Notes: generated by a model from the letters alone, not told the origin. A stretch of DNA of 64,000 nt from CAZSNH01 sp052388455 (GCA_052388455.1 JBQTIA010000007.1:1-64000); one strand, 5' to 3'; numbered from the stretch's first letter, positions 7,748-17,311 are shown. Numbers and translations: made by a program.

Positions 7748-9751
7748 TCAATAGGCGGCGGTGCGTGGCCAGCTCGCGAACACCGCCTCGAGCGCCAGCG
7801 CACGCGCCTCTGTCTCGAGCCCGACCCGCTTCAGGGCCCGGATGCTGTCGCCGAGCGCGATGACGTGTGCGCCTTCGGCTCCGTTGCTGCCGAGCGCCTT
7901 CATCGCCAGCAGCACAGTACGCGCCAGTACTCCGGACTTCGAGGCGTCTGCCAGGGCGGGCAGCGTGCCGGTGTCGGGGAGATGACCGCCCGCGGGCTGA
8001 GGCGTGCGGCTGGCCGCTTCCCAGAGCGAAGGTGGAATGGCGATGGCCAGCGCGTCGAGCACGGTGACGAGGCGGTGCAGCACCTGGGGTTCGACCGGCT
8101 GGCGACGATCCAGGGCAGTGACCGCATCGAGATCGGCGCGAAGCGAACCGGTACGGCGCGCATCGGCGATGTCGGCAAGAACGAGCCAGTGATCGAGCCC
8201 GCCCGCCGGCGACGACGGCCCGCCGCCGACCACGTCCACCCACGACCGCGCCGCATCGAAGTCGCCGGCAGCGACGGCAATCTCGATCGCCGTTTCGGCA
8301 AACCATGACAGATCGGGCGAGGGCAGGGCCGCCTGTGCAGGACGGTGGACCACTTGCAGCACCGGCCACGCGAGGCCCACGCGGCGGGCGCTGTCGAGCA
8401 ACGCGCGGATCATACGGGCACGGCGCCCGTGTGAGGGCTCCGCCTCGATGCCGGCAAAGGCCACGGCGCGGGCTGGCGCTCCGCCTTCGCCGGCCGAGTC
8501 CAGCGCCGTCAGATCCGTGCCGCCGGCGGCGGTGCCGGCGGCGCTGCGATAAATAAGCGCGAGTTCGTCGGGCGAAATGATGCTGAGTGCGGCTGCCCGC
8601 TCGCCCGCAGCGAGGCGTGCCCCTGAGCTTGCGGTGGCATCGCCGGCGAGGATCTTCAAAAGCGCTGGATTGGCGACATCGGCCAAACCGACCTTGTCGA
8701 CCTCGCCGCCGAGCAGCAGCATCCGGAAATCGATCGGGCCGAGAGGGCGATCCTTCGGCAAAGTCAGCGGGGAGCCGAGCGCCAGCGCGTCGAGCAGATC
8801 AGGCCCCGCATTTCCAGCGAGCCCGTTTTCCCGCGCGAGTTCCGCCCCGATGCCGGCGCCGGGCAGATTTCCGCCGGCCGCCGCACAATAGCCGGCCATC
8901 ACGAAGGCCTCGGCCGCGAGCCGTTTCGGCAGCTTGTCCTTTTCGCCGGCCAGCGTGCGGGCCGTGGCACATCCCGCGTCCCGGTCCCCCAATCCGATGG
9001 CCGTGCGCGCGGTGATCAGCCGAACCACGGGGTTGTCGGCGCCGCCGAGGGCCTGCACGGCGGCGCGTGCGGCGACCGGGTCGCCGGAGCGATCCAGCGC
9101 CTCCGCCCGAATGGCCGCCAGCTGCTGGTCCTCCTCGACCGACGCTCGCGGCGGCGAGACGACACTCACGAGGCGCATCCAGAGCCCGCGCAAGGTCGCC
9201 GACCGAGGCGGGATTTCGACGCCGGCCAGCAGCGCTTCGAGGTCTGCGAGCGCAAGTCCGCGCCACGGATCATGCAGGACATTCAGTGTCGAGTGTGGAC
9301 CGATGGCACTATCCCGGGGAGGCGGGGGAAGCTGACCGGCGGAACCATCTCCGGGTGGACCTCCGTCCAGAGGATCGAGCGTGGTGCGCTCGATCCGGTC
9401 AGGTACGAGGCTCGGTCGGTCCTCGTAGCGATTGCCGTCCTGACCATAGGCATCCGTCGGAACCGCACGTTCATTTTCCCCCGCAGCGGGGCCGAAAGCC
9501 TCTGAACGATCGGCGGGAGACGGTCGGGGCCCCTCCCGGGAAAAACGGCCTTCCATGGGAGGCAAATAGGGCCGATCGGAATAGGGCGATGGGGGTGCCT
9601 CCGGCCGGGCCGGCCGAGGCGGGCGGGAGGTCTCCGGTTCGCCGAAGGGATCGAACGGGTCATCGCTGAACGCAGCCCCTGAAAAGCCGCCACCGAGCAG
9701 GCCGAAAGCCACGAGCGCTGAGAGCAGGTTGCGGCGCCTTCGGTCTCCCAC
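7748..9751 (-). CDS. Exported protein of unknown function, helical repeat-rich
   Basis: 667 residues from a GTG start with GAGGG nearby. The first 29 residues look like a signal peptide (RRRRNLLSALVAFGLLGG). Residues about 30-165 are Pro/Arg/Asp-rich and probably disordered. The rest is Ala/Leu-rich with helix pairs such as AAIRAEALDRSGDPVAARAA and RTAIGLGDRDAGCATARTLA, reminiscent of an alpha-solenoid of degenerate TPR-like repeats. No catalytic motif is visible. The same position between the small membrane gene and xerD is occupied by a conserved, uncharacterised protein in related bacteria (from memory, not searched). A periplasmic scaffold is one possibility. Confidence 0.75.
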   Translation of the reverse strand: MGDRRRRNLLSALVAFGLLGGGFSGAAFSDDPFDPFGEPETSRPPRPARPEAPPSPYSDRPYLPPMEGRFSREGPRPSPADRSEAFGPAAGENERAVPTDAYGQDGNRYEDRPSLVPDRIERTTLDPLDGGPPGDGSAGQLPPPPRDSAIGPHSTLNVLHDPWRGLALADLEALLAGVEIPPRSATLRGLWMRLVSVVSPPRASVEEDQQLAAIRAEALDRSGDPVAARAAVQALGGADNPVVRLITARTAIGLGDRDAGCATARTLAGEKDKLPKRLAAEAFVMAGYCAAAGGNLPGAGIGAELARENGLAGNAGPDLLDALALGSPLTLPKDRPLGPIDFRMLLLGGEVDKVGLADVANPALLKILAGDATASSGARLAAGERAAALSIISPDELALIYRSAAGTAAGGTDLTALDSAGEGGAPARAVAFAGIEAEPSHGRRARMIRALLDSARRVGLAWPVLQVVHRPAQAALPSPDLSWFAETAIEIAVAAGDFDAARSWVDVVGGGPSSPAGGLDHWLVLADIADARRTGSLRADLDAVTALDRRQPVEPQVLHRLVTVLDALAIAIPPSLWEAASRTPQPAGGHLPDTGTLPALADASKSGVLARTVLLAMKALGSNGAEGAHVIALGDSIRALKRVGLETEARALALEAVFASWPRTAAY

Positions 9752-9817
9752 GTAATGCCCTCGATTCCCCAGTTCATCAGCCCGGCCGCTGCCAACCGCG
9801 CGGATCCTCGCGCCGCA

Positions 9818-9964
9818 CTATTTGCGGATGATCTTCACGCCCGGAACAACCTTGCGTTCCTCCTGCTGGTCCGGCTCATAGCGGGTGGCGAGCACGAACA
9901 AACCGCCGTAGACGATGGACCCGATCACCGCCACAGTGAAGAGGAAGCGGAAAAGACTTGGCAT
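9818..9964 (-). CDS. 48-residue single-span membrane protein
   Basis: A small gene read directly from the minus strand: it starts MPSLFRFLFTVAVIGSIVYG, continues LFVLATRYEPD, and ends in a basic tail (VKIIRK). One transmembrane helix covers about residues 7-27, followed by a charged segment. GAGGGAG precedes the start by about 12 bases. It is the first gene of the unit leading to xerD and is divergent from aroK. Similar short membrane proteins are found at this place in other Hyphomicrobiales as far as I recall. The function is unknown. Confidence 0.7.
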   Translation of the reverse strand: MPSLFRFLFTVAVIGSIVYGGLFVLATRYEPDQQEERKVVPGVKIIRK

Positions 9965-10190
9965 TTTGCTACACCATCTCCCTCTGACTGGTCCCGGTTC
10001 AAATTGGCGTGATTATGACTGCGCCAGCCGACGATGCGCCAGAGTACGTGCCAGAGAACGTCATGCCACTCCGTCCGCATCTGCCGCAATTGAACCGTTT
10101 TCCAAATTGCCTTCGGCAGATTTGTCAGTATTGAGGGGCATCCGGCGACGAGTGTTCCACGCTGGCCCCGCCATGCTTCAGGCCCCTGTC

Positions 10191-10805
10191 ATGATTCGTT
10201 TCGGCTTCGGTCGCAAGAAGAAAGAATATGCCGAGACGCAGGCCGTCGAGGCCGTCCGCCGTCATCTCAACCAGCGGGCGCTGGTGATGGTCGGACTGAT
10301 GGGTTGTGGAAAATCTGCGGTCGGGCGCCGGCTGGCCGGGCGACTGTCGCTGCCGTTCATCGACGCCGACGAGGAAATCGAAAAGGCCGCCGGCAAGAGC
10401 ATCAACGACATTTTCTCCGAGCACGGTGAGGCGCATTTCCGCGAAGGCGAGCGCAAGGTGATTGCCCGGCTGCTCGGACAGGGCGCGCAGGTGCTTGCCA
10501 CCGGCGGTGGCGCGTTCATCAACGCCGAGACCCGCGCCAACATCCGCAATAACGGCATCTCGATCTGGCTGAAGGCCGACCTGCCGGTGCTGATGAAGCG
10601 GGTCGCCAAGCGCGATACGCGGCCGCTGCTGAAATCCGGCGATCCGGAAGCTACGATGCGCAAGCTGATCGAGGTCCGCTATCCGGTCTATGCCGAGGCC
10701 GACATCACCATCGAAAGCCGCGATGTCGCGCACGAGGTGATCGTCTCCGACGTCCTTCAAGCGCTGCGCAAACGGCTCGAAGTGGCGCCCGCGGCGCTGT
10801 TCTGA
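10191..10805 (+). CDS. aroK: Shikimate kinase
   Basis: 204 residues. Phosphorylates shikimate at O3 with ATP in the chorismate pathway. The P-loop GLMGCGKSAVG (Lys41, Ser42), the shikimate-binding Asp pair in FIDADEEIE, the glycine-rich ATGGGAF and the lid Arg segment KRDTRPLL are all present. A start at 10173 would add six residues; 10191 has a CAGG about 8 bases upstream and is preferred, but the choice is uncertain. The short basic N-terminal extension (GRKKKEYAETQ) before the core is common in alphaproteobacterial AroK. It is followed closely by aroB, so the two steps are co-expressed. Confidence 0.93.
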   Translation: MIRFGFGRKKKEYAETQAVEAVRRHLNQRALVMVGLMGCGKSAVGRRLAGRLSLPFIDADEEIEKAAGKSINDIFSEHGEAHFREGERKVIARLLGQGAQVLATGGGAFINAETRANIRNNGISIWLKADLPVLMKRVAKRDTRPLLKSGDPEATMRKLIEVRYPVYAEADITIESRDVAHEVIVSDVLQALRKRLEVAPAALF

Positions 10806-10861
10806 TAGATGGTCGCCACTGGCGCTTTCCGCCTGCCCTTCACCAGCGACCGAAAAGACCG

Positions 10862-12016
10862 ATGCCGTCCCTCGTCAACTCCCTCGCCGCAACCTCGCGC
10901 GCCTCGCGCACCGTTCCCGTCGCGCTCGGAGCGCGGTCATACGACGTGCTGATCGGGGCCGACCTCCTTTCGGAGGCCGGCCGCCTCATCGCCGGCCGGC
11001 TCGGCAAGGCGAAGTGCGGCATCGTCACGGACGCCAACGTCGCGCACCATCATCTCGACACCCTCAAGGCCAGCCTGGCCGCGGAGAACCGGCTGGCCGG
11101 CTCCATCGTGCTGACGCCGGGAGAGGCGACCAAGAGCTTCCGCGAACTGGCGCCGCTCTCCGAGCGGCTCTTGGAGATGGGTCTCGAGCGCGGCGATCTG
11201 GTCGTCGCCTTCGGCGGCGGCGTCATCGGCGATCTCGCCGGCTTCGCGGCGTCGATCCTGCGCCGCGGCGTGCGCTTCGTGCAAATCCCCACCTCGCTCC
11301 TCGCGCAGGTCGACAGCTCGGTCGGCGGCAAAACCGGAATCAATACCCCTCAAGGCAAGAACCTCATCGGCACGTTTCACCAGCCGAGCCTGGTGATCGC
11401 CGATACGGACGTGCTCAAGACGCTGCCCGCACGAGAGATGCGGGCGGGCTATGCCGAGGTCGCAAAATATGGCCTGCTCGGCGACGCGGCATTCTTCGGC
11501 TGGCTCGAGCAGCACTGGCGCAGCGTCTTCGACTACGACGCCGAGCCGCTCACTCACGCCATCGAAAAGAGCGTCAAGGCCAAGGCCGCCATCGTCGCCC
11601 GCGACGAGCACGAAACCGGCGACAGGGCCCTGCTCAATCTCGGACATACGTTCGGACATGCGCTCGAAGCGTGGACAGGCTACTCCGAACGCCTGCTGCA
11701 CGGCGAGGGCGTGGCCGTCGGAATGTGTCTCGCCTTCCGGTTCTCAGAGAATCTGGGACTTTGTCCCGCCGGCACGGCCAGCAGGGTCGAAAAGCACCTC
11801 TCGGCCGTCGGGCTCCCGACGCGCCTCTCGCAGATCCCCGGGGGCCGGGCCGACGCAGCAGAACTCGTCCGCCTGATGGGCCAGGACAAGAAGGTGCGCG
11901 ACGGCCGGTTGACCTTCATCCTGGCCCGCGACATCGGCCAGGCTTTCGTCGCGCGCGATGTCGATCGGGCCACCGTCGCGTCATTTCTCGAAACGGCGCT
12001 CGATCGCGCCGCATGA
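10862..12016 (+). CDS. aroB: 3-dehydroquinate synthase
   Basis: 384 residues. Converts DAHP to 3-dehydroquinate with NAD and a divalent metal, the second step of the shikimate pathway. The NAD-binding motif GGGVIGDLAGF, the substrate-loop segment PTSLLAQVDSSVGGKTGIN, and the metal ligands in AGYAEVAKYG (Glu), NLGHTFGHALE (His) and LLHGEGVAVGM (His) are all intact. The length is normal. It lies 56 bases after aroK and before a CorC-type gene, the standard alphaproteobacterial order. Confidence 0.95.
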   Translation: MPSLVNSLAATSRASRTVPVALGARSYDVLIGADLLSEAGRLIAGRLGKAKCGIVTDANVAHHHLDTLKASLAAENRLAGSIVLTPGEATKSFRELAPLSERLLEMGLERGDLVVAFGGGVIGDLAGFAASILRRGVRFVQIPTSLLAQVDSSVGGKTGINTPQGKNLIGTFHQPSLVIADTDVLKTLPAREMRAGYAEVAKYGLLGDAAFFGWLEQHWRSVFDYDAEPLTHAIEKSVKAKAAIVARDEHETGDRALLNLGHTFGHALEAWTGYSERLLHGEGVAVGMCLAFRFSENLGLCPAGTASRVEKHLSAVGLPTRLSQIPGGRADAAELVRLMGQDKKVRDGRLTFILARDIGQAFVARDVDRATVASFLETALDRAA

Positions 12017-12174
12017 AAATGGCGCGATCGTCTGGAACCGGAAGACCACGACCGCATTATGCGTAAGCGCGTATCGCGTCTCGAACGGCCCCGTGGATGG
12101 GAAGCCGACGAGGAGCGGAACTGCGGTGCGCGCCACCGCCGGGACCGTGATAAAGTCGTGCTTAACAAACCAGA

Positions 12175-13539
12175 ATGGACGCCATGTCACTCGAAATTGC
12201 ACTGACCGTCGCAGCCATTGTCATCCTCATCGCACTATCGGCGTTCTTCAACGGCAGCGAAACAGCTCTCACCGCCGCGTCGCGCGCCCGCATGCACGCA
12301 CTGGAGCAGGAGGGCAATGCCAGAGCTGCGCTGGTCAATCGCCTGCTCTCCCACCCCGAGAAAATGATCGGCTCCGTTCTGCTCGGCAACACCCTGGTCG
12401 ACGTGCTGGCGGCGGCGTTGGCCGCCTCGCTCGCCGTGACGCTCGTCGGCGAGATCGGTGTCGCGTATGCGACGGCGATCGTGACCGTGCTGATCGTGAT
12501 CTTTGCCGCCGTGCTGCCGAAGACCTACGCGCTCGCCTATTCGGACCGAGTTGCCCTCTTCGTCGCACCCGTGATGCGGGTGATCATCGTGGTGCTGACG
12601 CCGTTCACCCGCGCCATCGAGTTCGTCGTGCGGCTGCTGCTGAAGCTGACACCTACCTCGAAGGACGACGACGCCAACATCCTGGCCGCTCACGAGGAGA
12701 TACGCGGCACCATCGATCTGCAGGCCAAAGAGGGCACCGTCGCCCGTCACGATGCGAACATGCTCGGTGGCGTGCTCGATCTGCGCGAGCTGCAGATCGC
12801 CGACATCATGGTTCATCGCACAAAGATGCTGACGCTCGACGTGGACGAAAGCCCACAGGTGATCATCGATGCGATCCTCAAGTCGCAATATACGCGCATG
12901 CCGCTCTGGAAGGACGAGCCGGACAACATCGTCGCCGTGCTGCACACCAAGGATCTTCTTGCGGCGCTCGGTCGGGCTGGCTGGGATCCCGCCAAGCTCG
13001 ACGTGATGAGCTTCGCGCAATCTCCCTGGTTCGTGCCCGACACCACAAGCCTCAAAGATCAGCTCAACCAGTTCCTGAAGCGTAAAGCCCAGATGGCGCT
13101 CGTCGTTGACGAGTATGGCGAGGTGCAGGGACTGATCACCCTCGAAGACATTCTGGAAGAGATCGTCGGCCAGATCGCCGATGAGCACGATACGGCGGAG
13201 GCTCACATCCGCCCGCAGACAGACGGCACGGTGAACGTCGACGGCACGGTCGCTGTTCGCGATCTCAATCGGCACATGGACTGGTCCCTGCCGGACGAGG
13301 AGGCCACTACCATCGCCGGGCTGGTCATCCACGAGGCCCAGACAATCCCCGAGCCCGGTCAGGCGTTCACATTTTACGGCTACCGCTTCGAAATCCTGCG
13401 CAAGAGCCGCAACAAGATCACAGCGCTGCGGATCGAACGACTGGACGAGAAGGCAGCCGACGGACGGCAGGCTGTGGCTGCGGCGAGCGCCCAGCAGCAG
13501 TCCAGCCTGCCGTTGGAAGCGCACGATCCGTCCGGCTGA
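12175..13539 (+). CDS. HlyC/CorC-family membrane protein (DUF21, CBS pair, CorC domain)
   Basis: 454 residues. The N-terminal DUF21 module has about four hydrophobic spans (residues 5-30, 60-85, 90-115 and 125-150), including the family pattern SAFFNGSETALTAASRARM. A CBS pair follows at about 205-330 (ADIMVHRTKMLTL, LVVDEYGEVQGLITLEDILEEIVG), then a CorC/HlyC transporter-associated domain (about 345-430). Members are linked to magnesium or cobalt efflux, and the CBS domains usually bind adenine nucleotides; the hemolysin name is historical. A start nine bases downstream (12184) is equally possible. Genes of this family commonly follow aroB in this lineage. Confidence 0.9.
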   Translation: MDAMSLEIALTVAAIVILIALSAFFNGSETALTAASRARMHALEQEGNARAALVNRLLSHPEKMIGSVLLGNTLVDVLAAALAASLAVTLVGEIGVAYATAIVTVLIVIFAAVLPKTYALAYSDRVALFVAPVMRVIIVVLTPFTRAIEFVVRLLLKLTPTSKDDDANILAAHEEIRGTIDLQAKEGTVARHDANMLGGVLDLRELQIADIMVHRTKMLTLDVDESPQVIIDAILKSQYTRMPLWKDEPDNIVAVLHTKDLLAALGRAGWDPAKLDVMSFAQSPWFVPDTTSLKDQLNQFLKRKAQMALVVDEYGEVQGLITLEDILEEIVGQIADEHDTAEAHIRPQTDGTVNVDGTVAVRDLNRHMDWSLPDEEATTIAGLVIHEAQTIPEPGQAFTFYGYRFEILRKSRNKITALRIERLDEKAADGRQAVAAASAQQQSSLPLEAHDPSG

Positions 13540-13553
13540 GGCGAGGTCGGCTG

Positions 13554-15407
13554 TCAGCCCGCGCGGGCGGGCGCTCCGATGGAGACGTACTGACCGGCCA
13601 TAGTGAGGTCCGACGTGATGCGGCAGACGATGCCGTCGGGCTCGAAAGTGAGCGCCGCCTGCAGGTGCGGAAGCGCCTCCGACCGCTCGATCAGCATCAG
13701 ACCGAAGCCGCGCGCCACGGGCGGCGTAACTTCCGGACCTCCGCTTTCGCGCCAGATCAGCTCGAGCAATCGCGGCGATGGCCCCGTCACCTTCCAGGTG
13801 ATCGTCACGCGACCGGTGCGCCGCGACAGCGCGCCATAACGCATCGCATTGGTGCCGAGTTCATGCAGGATCTGGGAGAGCTGAAGGGCGGTCTGAGGGG
13901 GAACGAACACATCCTCTCCGGCGAGGATCACGTTGTCCGTCTCTCCAGCCGTACCCGCGATCTGAGATTTGATGAGATTGACGAGACCGGCGCCGTACCA
14001 GTGCGCATCGGTCAGCGCATTGTGTGCGATCGAAAGGGAATGCAGCCGACCTGTGAAATTGGCCATGAAACGCTTCATATCGCCGGACGAGCGCGCGGTC
14101 TGGGCGGCAACCGACTGCACGACGGCCAAGGTGTTCTTGACCCGATGATTGAGCTCACCGATCAGCAGATCGCGCATCTGATCGGCCATGCGCCGTTCGG
14201 TGATGTCGCGGTTGGTCTCGAGCACCACGCTTTTGGCTCCGACCTGAATCAGCTCCTGCCGGCTGTCGACCCAAACTTCCTTGCCATCCTTTGATACGTG
14301 CAGCAGCTCACCCGACCATGCGCCCTCGCGCTTGATGTGATCGATGAACTCGGCGAACGGCAGCGGATGGCTCGTCTTGAGAAGGTCGTGGCTGATCGCC
14401 CCTATCGCTTCCGCCGAGGTGTAGCCATAGAGCTCGGCGCAACCGCGGTTCCAAAGGCCAATGCCACTCTCCAAATCCCACACCAGGATAGCTTCGTGCG
14501 ACAGCTCGATGATCCGCGCGAGCTGCCGCAGTCGGGCGGACGCCTCCCGCTGCTCGGTGACGTCGGTATTCGTCCCGCACCACAGCTCGATGTCGCCGCT
14601 GTCATTGCGGATCGGCATGGCGCGGGAAAGAAACCAGCGGTATGAGCCGTCGACGCCTCTCAGTGGAAAAGTGTCTTCCCATACTTCGCCGGACTTGATG
14701 CAGCCGGAAAACTTTTCAACAACGCGCTCGAGGTGATCGGGATGGTGGACCGCGCGCCAGCCCCACCCGGCCATTTCCGCGAGCGTCGTGCCGGTGTAGT
14801 CGAACCAGCGGCGATTGTACCAGAAGATGCTGCCAGACGGCTCGGCGAGCCACGCGAACTGCGCCATGTGGTCGGCGAGCGCCCGGAAATGCTGCTCGCT
14901 CAACCGAAGCTGATCTTCCGCCGATTTCTGCCGCGACACATCGCGGGCAATGGCGACGAGCCACGTCAGCCGGCCAGACAGATCGTGCACCGGACTGACG
15001 GTGACGTCCCACCACTTCGGAACGCCGCGGCCCGTGGACGTGCGGCCCGAAAACGTTGCGACCTTTCCCGCGCGGGCGTCGTCGAGAGCCGATTGAACCG
15101 TTTGCCGGGACGACTCCGGCCAAAGTGAGACGTAGGGGCGACCCTCGATGGCCACGTCATCTTCGACATCCATCAGCCGCCGACCAGAGTCGTTGACGAG
15201 CCGTAGATATCCGTCGACGTCGATGAGCTTGACACAATCCGGACCGGCCGCAACCAGCCGCAAATCGAGCGTGCCTTCAAGCGTCGCTCGAGCGGCTGAC
15301 ACGTCCGGTTGGTCGGCATTCGCACCGTCAGGGCGACCGCGGTCTTTGTCTTCGTTTGGCTGGTCGGGCGCCATGTCCCTACGATCCACCCATTGCGGAT
15401 GGGCCAC
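13554..15407 (-). CDS. PAS-PAS-PAS HWE-family sensor histidine kinase (stress response)
   Basis: 617 residues, no transmembrane span, so cytoplasmic. Three PAS domains lie at about 45-165, 170-290 and 295-405. The HWE kinase core has His421 in HRVKNTLAVVQ, the N-box HELGTNAMRYGAL and the diagnostic WRE motif. HWE and HisKA_2 kinases are the usual PhyR activators in alphaproteobacteria. The GTG at 15407 starts only two bases after the phyR stop, which indicates an operon and coupled translation; an ATG at 15374 is an alternative start. A light- or redox-sensing LOV cysteine motif is not obvious in the PAS domains, so the signal is unknown. Confidence 0.9.
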   Translation of the reverse strand: MAHPQWVDRRDMAPDQPNEDKDRGRPDGANADQPDVSAARATLEGTLDLRLVAAGPDCVKLIDVDGYLRLVNDSGRRLMDVEDDVAIEGRPYVSLWPESSRQTVQSALDDARAGKVATFSGRTSTGRGVPKWWDVTVSPVHDLSGRLTWLVAIARDVSRQKSAEDQLRLSEQHFRALADHMAQFAWLAEPSGSIFWYNRRWFDYTGTTLAEMAGWGWRAVHHPDHLERVVEKFSGCIKSGEVWEDTFPLRGVDGSYRWFLSRAMPIRNDSGDIELWCGTNTDVTEQREASARLRQLARIIELSHEAILVWDLESGIGLWNRGCAELYGYTSAEAIGAISHDLLKTSHPLPFAEFIDHIKREGAWSGELLHVSKDGKEVWVDSRQELIQVGAKSVVLETNRDITERRMADQMRDLLIGELNHRVKNTLAVVQSVAAQTARSSGDMKRFMANFTGRLHSLSIAHNALTDAHWYGAGLVNLIKSQIAGTAGETDNVILAGEDVFVPPQTALQLSQILHELGTNAMRYGALSRRTGRVTITWKVTGPSPRLLELIWRESGGPEVTPPVARGFGLMLIERSEALPHLQAALTFEPDGIVCRITSDLTMAGQYVSIGAPARAG

Positions 15408-15409
15408 CT

Positions 15410-16222
15410 TCAGGCTGCCGCACCGCGCTCCGTTCCAGCCTTGACGTCGAAGAACAGCGCCTGGCTGATGACTGCCTTCACCATTTCCGGTTTGAAGGGC
15501 TTGGTGACGAGGAACGTCGGCTCGGCACGCTGGCCGGTCAGCAACCGTTCGGGGTAGGCGGTGATGAAGACCACGGGTACGCTGATATCCTGCAGAATCT
15601 CGTTGACCGCATCGATACCGGAGCTGCCGTCGGCGAGCTTGATGTCGGCCAGCACGAGACCCGGCCGCGTCTTGCGGGCCATGGCGGTCGCCTCGGTGCG
15701 CGTCTTGGCGACACCGACCACTTCGTGCCCGATGTCAGTGACCAGAGTTTCGATGTCGAGAGCGATGAGCGGCTCGTCCTCGATGATCAGGACGCGGGCT
15801 GCAATCTGCTCTGCGATCTCCTTGCCGGCGGTATCGACGAGACCGTGCACATCCGCTTCCGTCGAGCCGAGGATGCTCGCGATCTCTGCGGCCGAGAAAT
15901 CCTCGAGTGCAGTGAGCAGGAAGGCCTGCCGCGGAAGCGGTGTCAAAGTTTCGATTCGACGATCCGCGATCCCGTCAGAGCTGAGCTCTGCGGATTCGCG
16001 ATGCTGATTGACGGGCAGGCTTCCCCACACTTGCAGGAAGGTCTGATAAACCGCCACTTTGGGCGACAGATCATGCCGGAAGGTGCGCTGATCTGCGACC
16101 AGCGTTTCGAGCATGGCCACGACATAGGCGTCGCCGCGGTCCTGTGATCCCGTCAGGGCGCGGGCGAAGCGGCGCAGATACGGCAGCTCCGGCGCGACAA
16201 GGTCAGCGATCGATCCGTTCAT
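15410..16222 (-). CDS. phyR: PhyR, anti-anti-sigma response regulator of the general stress response
   Basis: 270 residues. The N-terminal sigma-like half (about 1-140, beginning APELPYLRRFARALTGSQ) mimics EcfG, and the C-terminal receiver half (about 143-265) has the acidic pair in IIEDEP, phospho-acceptor Asp193 (LADIKLADG), Thr221 and Lys241. When phosphorylated, PhyR proteins sequester NepR and free EcfG. I start it at 16222 because GGGGGAG lies 9 bases upstream and the length then matches the family. A consensus EcfG promoter lies 84 bases before the start, so it is probably self-activating. The kinase gene follows directly. Confidence 0.95.
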   Translation of the reverse strand: MNGSIADLVAPELPYLRRFARALTGSQDRGDAYVVAMLETLVADQRTFRHDLSPKVAVYQTFLQVWGSLPVNQHRESAELSSDGIADRRIETLTPLPRQAFLLTALEDFSAAEIASILGSTEADVHGLVDTAGKEIAEQIAARVLIIEDEPLIALDIETLVTDIGHEVVGVAKTRTEATAMARKTRPGLVLADIKLADGSSGIDAVNEILQDISVPVVFITAYPERLLTGQRAEPTFLVTKPFKPEMVKAVISQALFFDVKAGTERGAAA

Positions 16223-16305
16223 TCCAGCGGACTCCCCCGAAGCATTCTGCATTGCATCGTACCCCATCGGCAAAACCCCATATGCGTTGCATCCGTTCGA
16301 TCGTC

Positions 16306-16331
16306 AACGCCTGGGCTCTCGATCAGGTTCC
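16306..16331 (-). promoter_or_regulatory. EcfG-type promoter of phyR
   Basis: On the minus strand GGAAC (16331-16327) is followed after 17 bases by CGTT (16309-16306), matching the GGAAC-N16/17-CGTT consensus. The -10 element is 84 bases upstream of the phyR start. Confidence 0.85.
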
Positions 16332-16392
16332 ACATTTCGAGCAGGAAATTTTTGCAGCCGAGGTTCACCAATGTCTCCTTCGGCGGAAGCCC

Positions 16393-16989
16393 TTACTGCG
16401 ATGCAACCCGACCGCGATCCATCGGAAAATGATCGGGTCCGAAATCGCTGGCTCCAGTCACGCCCATGCGCTCGGCGAGTTTGGCCCGAGCGCGGTTGAC
16501 GCGGCTCTTGATGGTGCCGACCGCGCAGCCGCACATCGATGCCGCCTCCTCGTAGGAGAAGCCCTCGGCCCCGATCAGGATCAGGGCTTCGCGCTGCTCC
16601 TCGGGCAGGGTCTCGAACGAGCGTTTGAAGTCGAGAAGATCCATATGGCCGGACTGGCGCCCGTTGACGCTCAGTTGATCGGCCATCTCGCCGTCTTCAT
16701 CCTGCACTTCGTATTTTCGCTTGCGACGCTCGGACAGGAAGGCGTTGCGCAGGATGGTGAACAGCCACGCCTTGAGATTGGTGCCGGCAGTGTAACTCGC
16801 CTGACTTTTCCAGGCTTTGACCACCGTTTCCTGCACCAGATCGTCGGCATGGTCCGGATTGCCGGCGAGCGATCGCGCGAAGGCGCGCAGGTTCGGCAGC
16901 AGTGCCGTCATCTGCTCCTGGAATGTGCTCGGCGGCGCAGACGCATCCGCGGCCGGCACCGACGCCTGATCGGGAGAACGTCCCGTCAT
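16393..16989 (-). CDS. ecfG: EcfG-type general stress sigma factor
   Basis: 198 residues with the two ECF regions. Sigma-2 lies at about 25-95 (LLPNLRAFARSLAGNPDHAD, DLVQETVVKAW, NLKAWLFTILRNAF) and sigma-4 at about 125-180 (LPEEQREALILIGAEGFSYEEAA, GTIKSRVNRARAKL). Its ATG overlaps the nepR stop in an ATGA, and it shares the nepR promoter. It is the direct target of NepR inhibition and drives GGAAC-N16/17-CGTT promoters, of which several are found in this window. The C-terminal 20 residues after MGVTGASDF are an extension without recognisable motif. Confidence 0.95.
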   Translation of the reverse strand: MTGRSPDQASVPAADASAPPSTFQEQMTALLPNLRAFARSLAGNPDHADDLVQETVVKAWKSQASYTAGTNLKAWLFTILRNAFLSERRKRKYEVQDEDGEMADQLSVNGRQSGHMDLLDFKRSFETLPEEQREALILIGAEGFSYEEAASMCGCAVGTIKSRVNRARAKLAERMGVTGASDFGPDHFPMDRGRVASQ

Positions 16990-17216
16990 GACTTCGACTC
17001 CGGCTTGGCGAGTTGCGCCAGCAACTGCGTGAACTTATCGGGCAGCGGCTCGGCGAGCAGCTTGCCATAAACCTGACGGAGCTGACGGCCGAGTTCGCCC
17101 TGCACCTCGGGCGGCAACCGCACGTCGCTCTGTTCGTCGACCAGATGACCCCGCATCGTATTTTCCTGTGTTTTATCAGTGTTTTGTTCGTTTGCCTTGG
17201 TCGATTTTCCGGTCAT
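16986..17216 (-). CDS. nepR: NepR anti-sigma factor
   Basis: 76 residues. The conserved two-helix core is visible: GELGRQLRQVYGKLLAEPLPDKFTQLLAQL, close to the family pattern in which a first helix ending in LxEPxPxxF precedes a second. The N-terminal 40 residues are polar and probably disordered, as in other NepR proteins. The start at 17216 follows GGGGTGAG. NepR holds EcfG inactive until phosphorylated PhyR takes it away. It is the first gene of the nepR-ecfG pair and has its own EcfG promoter, which gives autoregulation. Confidence 0.93.
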   Translation of the reverse strand: MTGKSTKANEQNTDKTQENTMRGHLVDEQSDVRLPPEVQGELGRQLRQVYGKLLAEPLPDKFTQLLAQLAKPESKS

Positions 17217-17311
17217 GATCTCACCCCGTCCGCAGCAGGTTGAACCGCCGCCGGACATCCCTGCTCCGCATCCGCAGGCCGGCCCGGCCGTCTCCCTGAA
17301 CTATGCCCCTA

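Noticed and set aside
12235..13524. Open frame of 429 codons antisense to the CorC-type gene
   Set aside because: It has no recognisable domain and a His/Arg/Asp-rich composition typical of antisense frames in GC-rich DNA; the sense gene is a clear family member.
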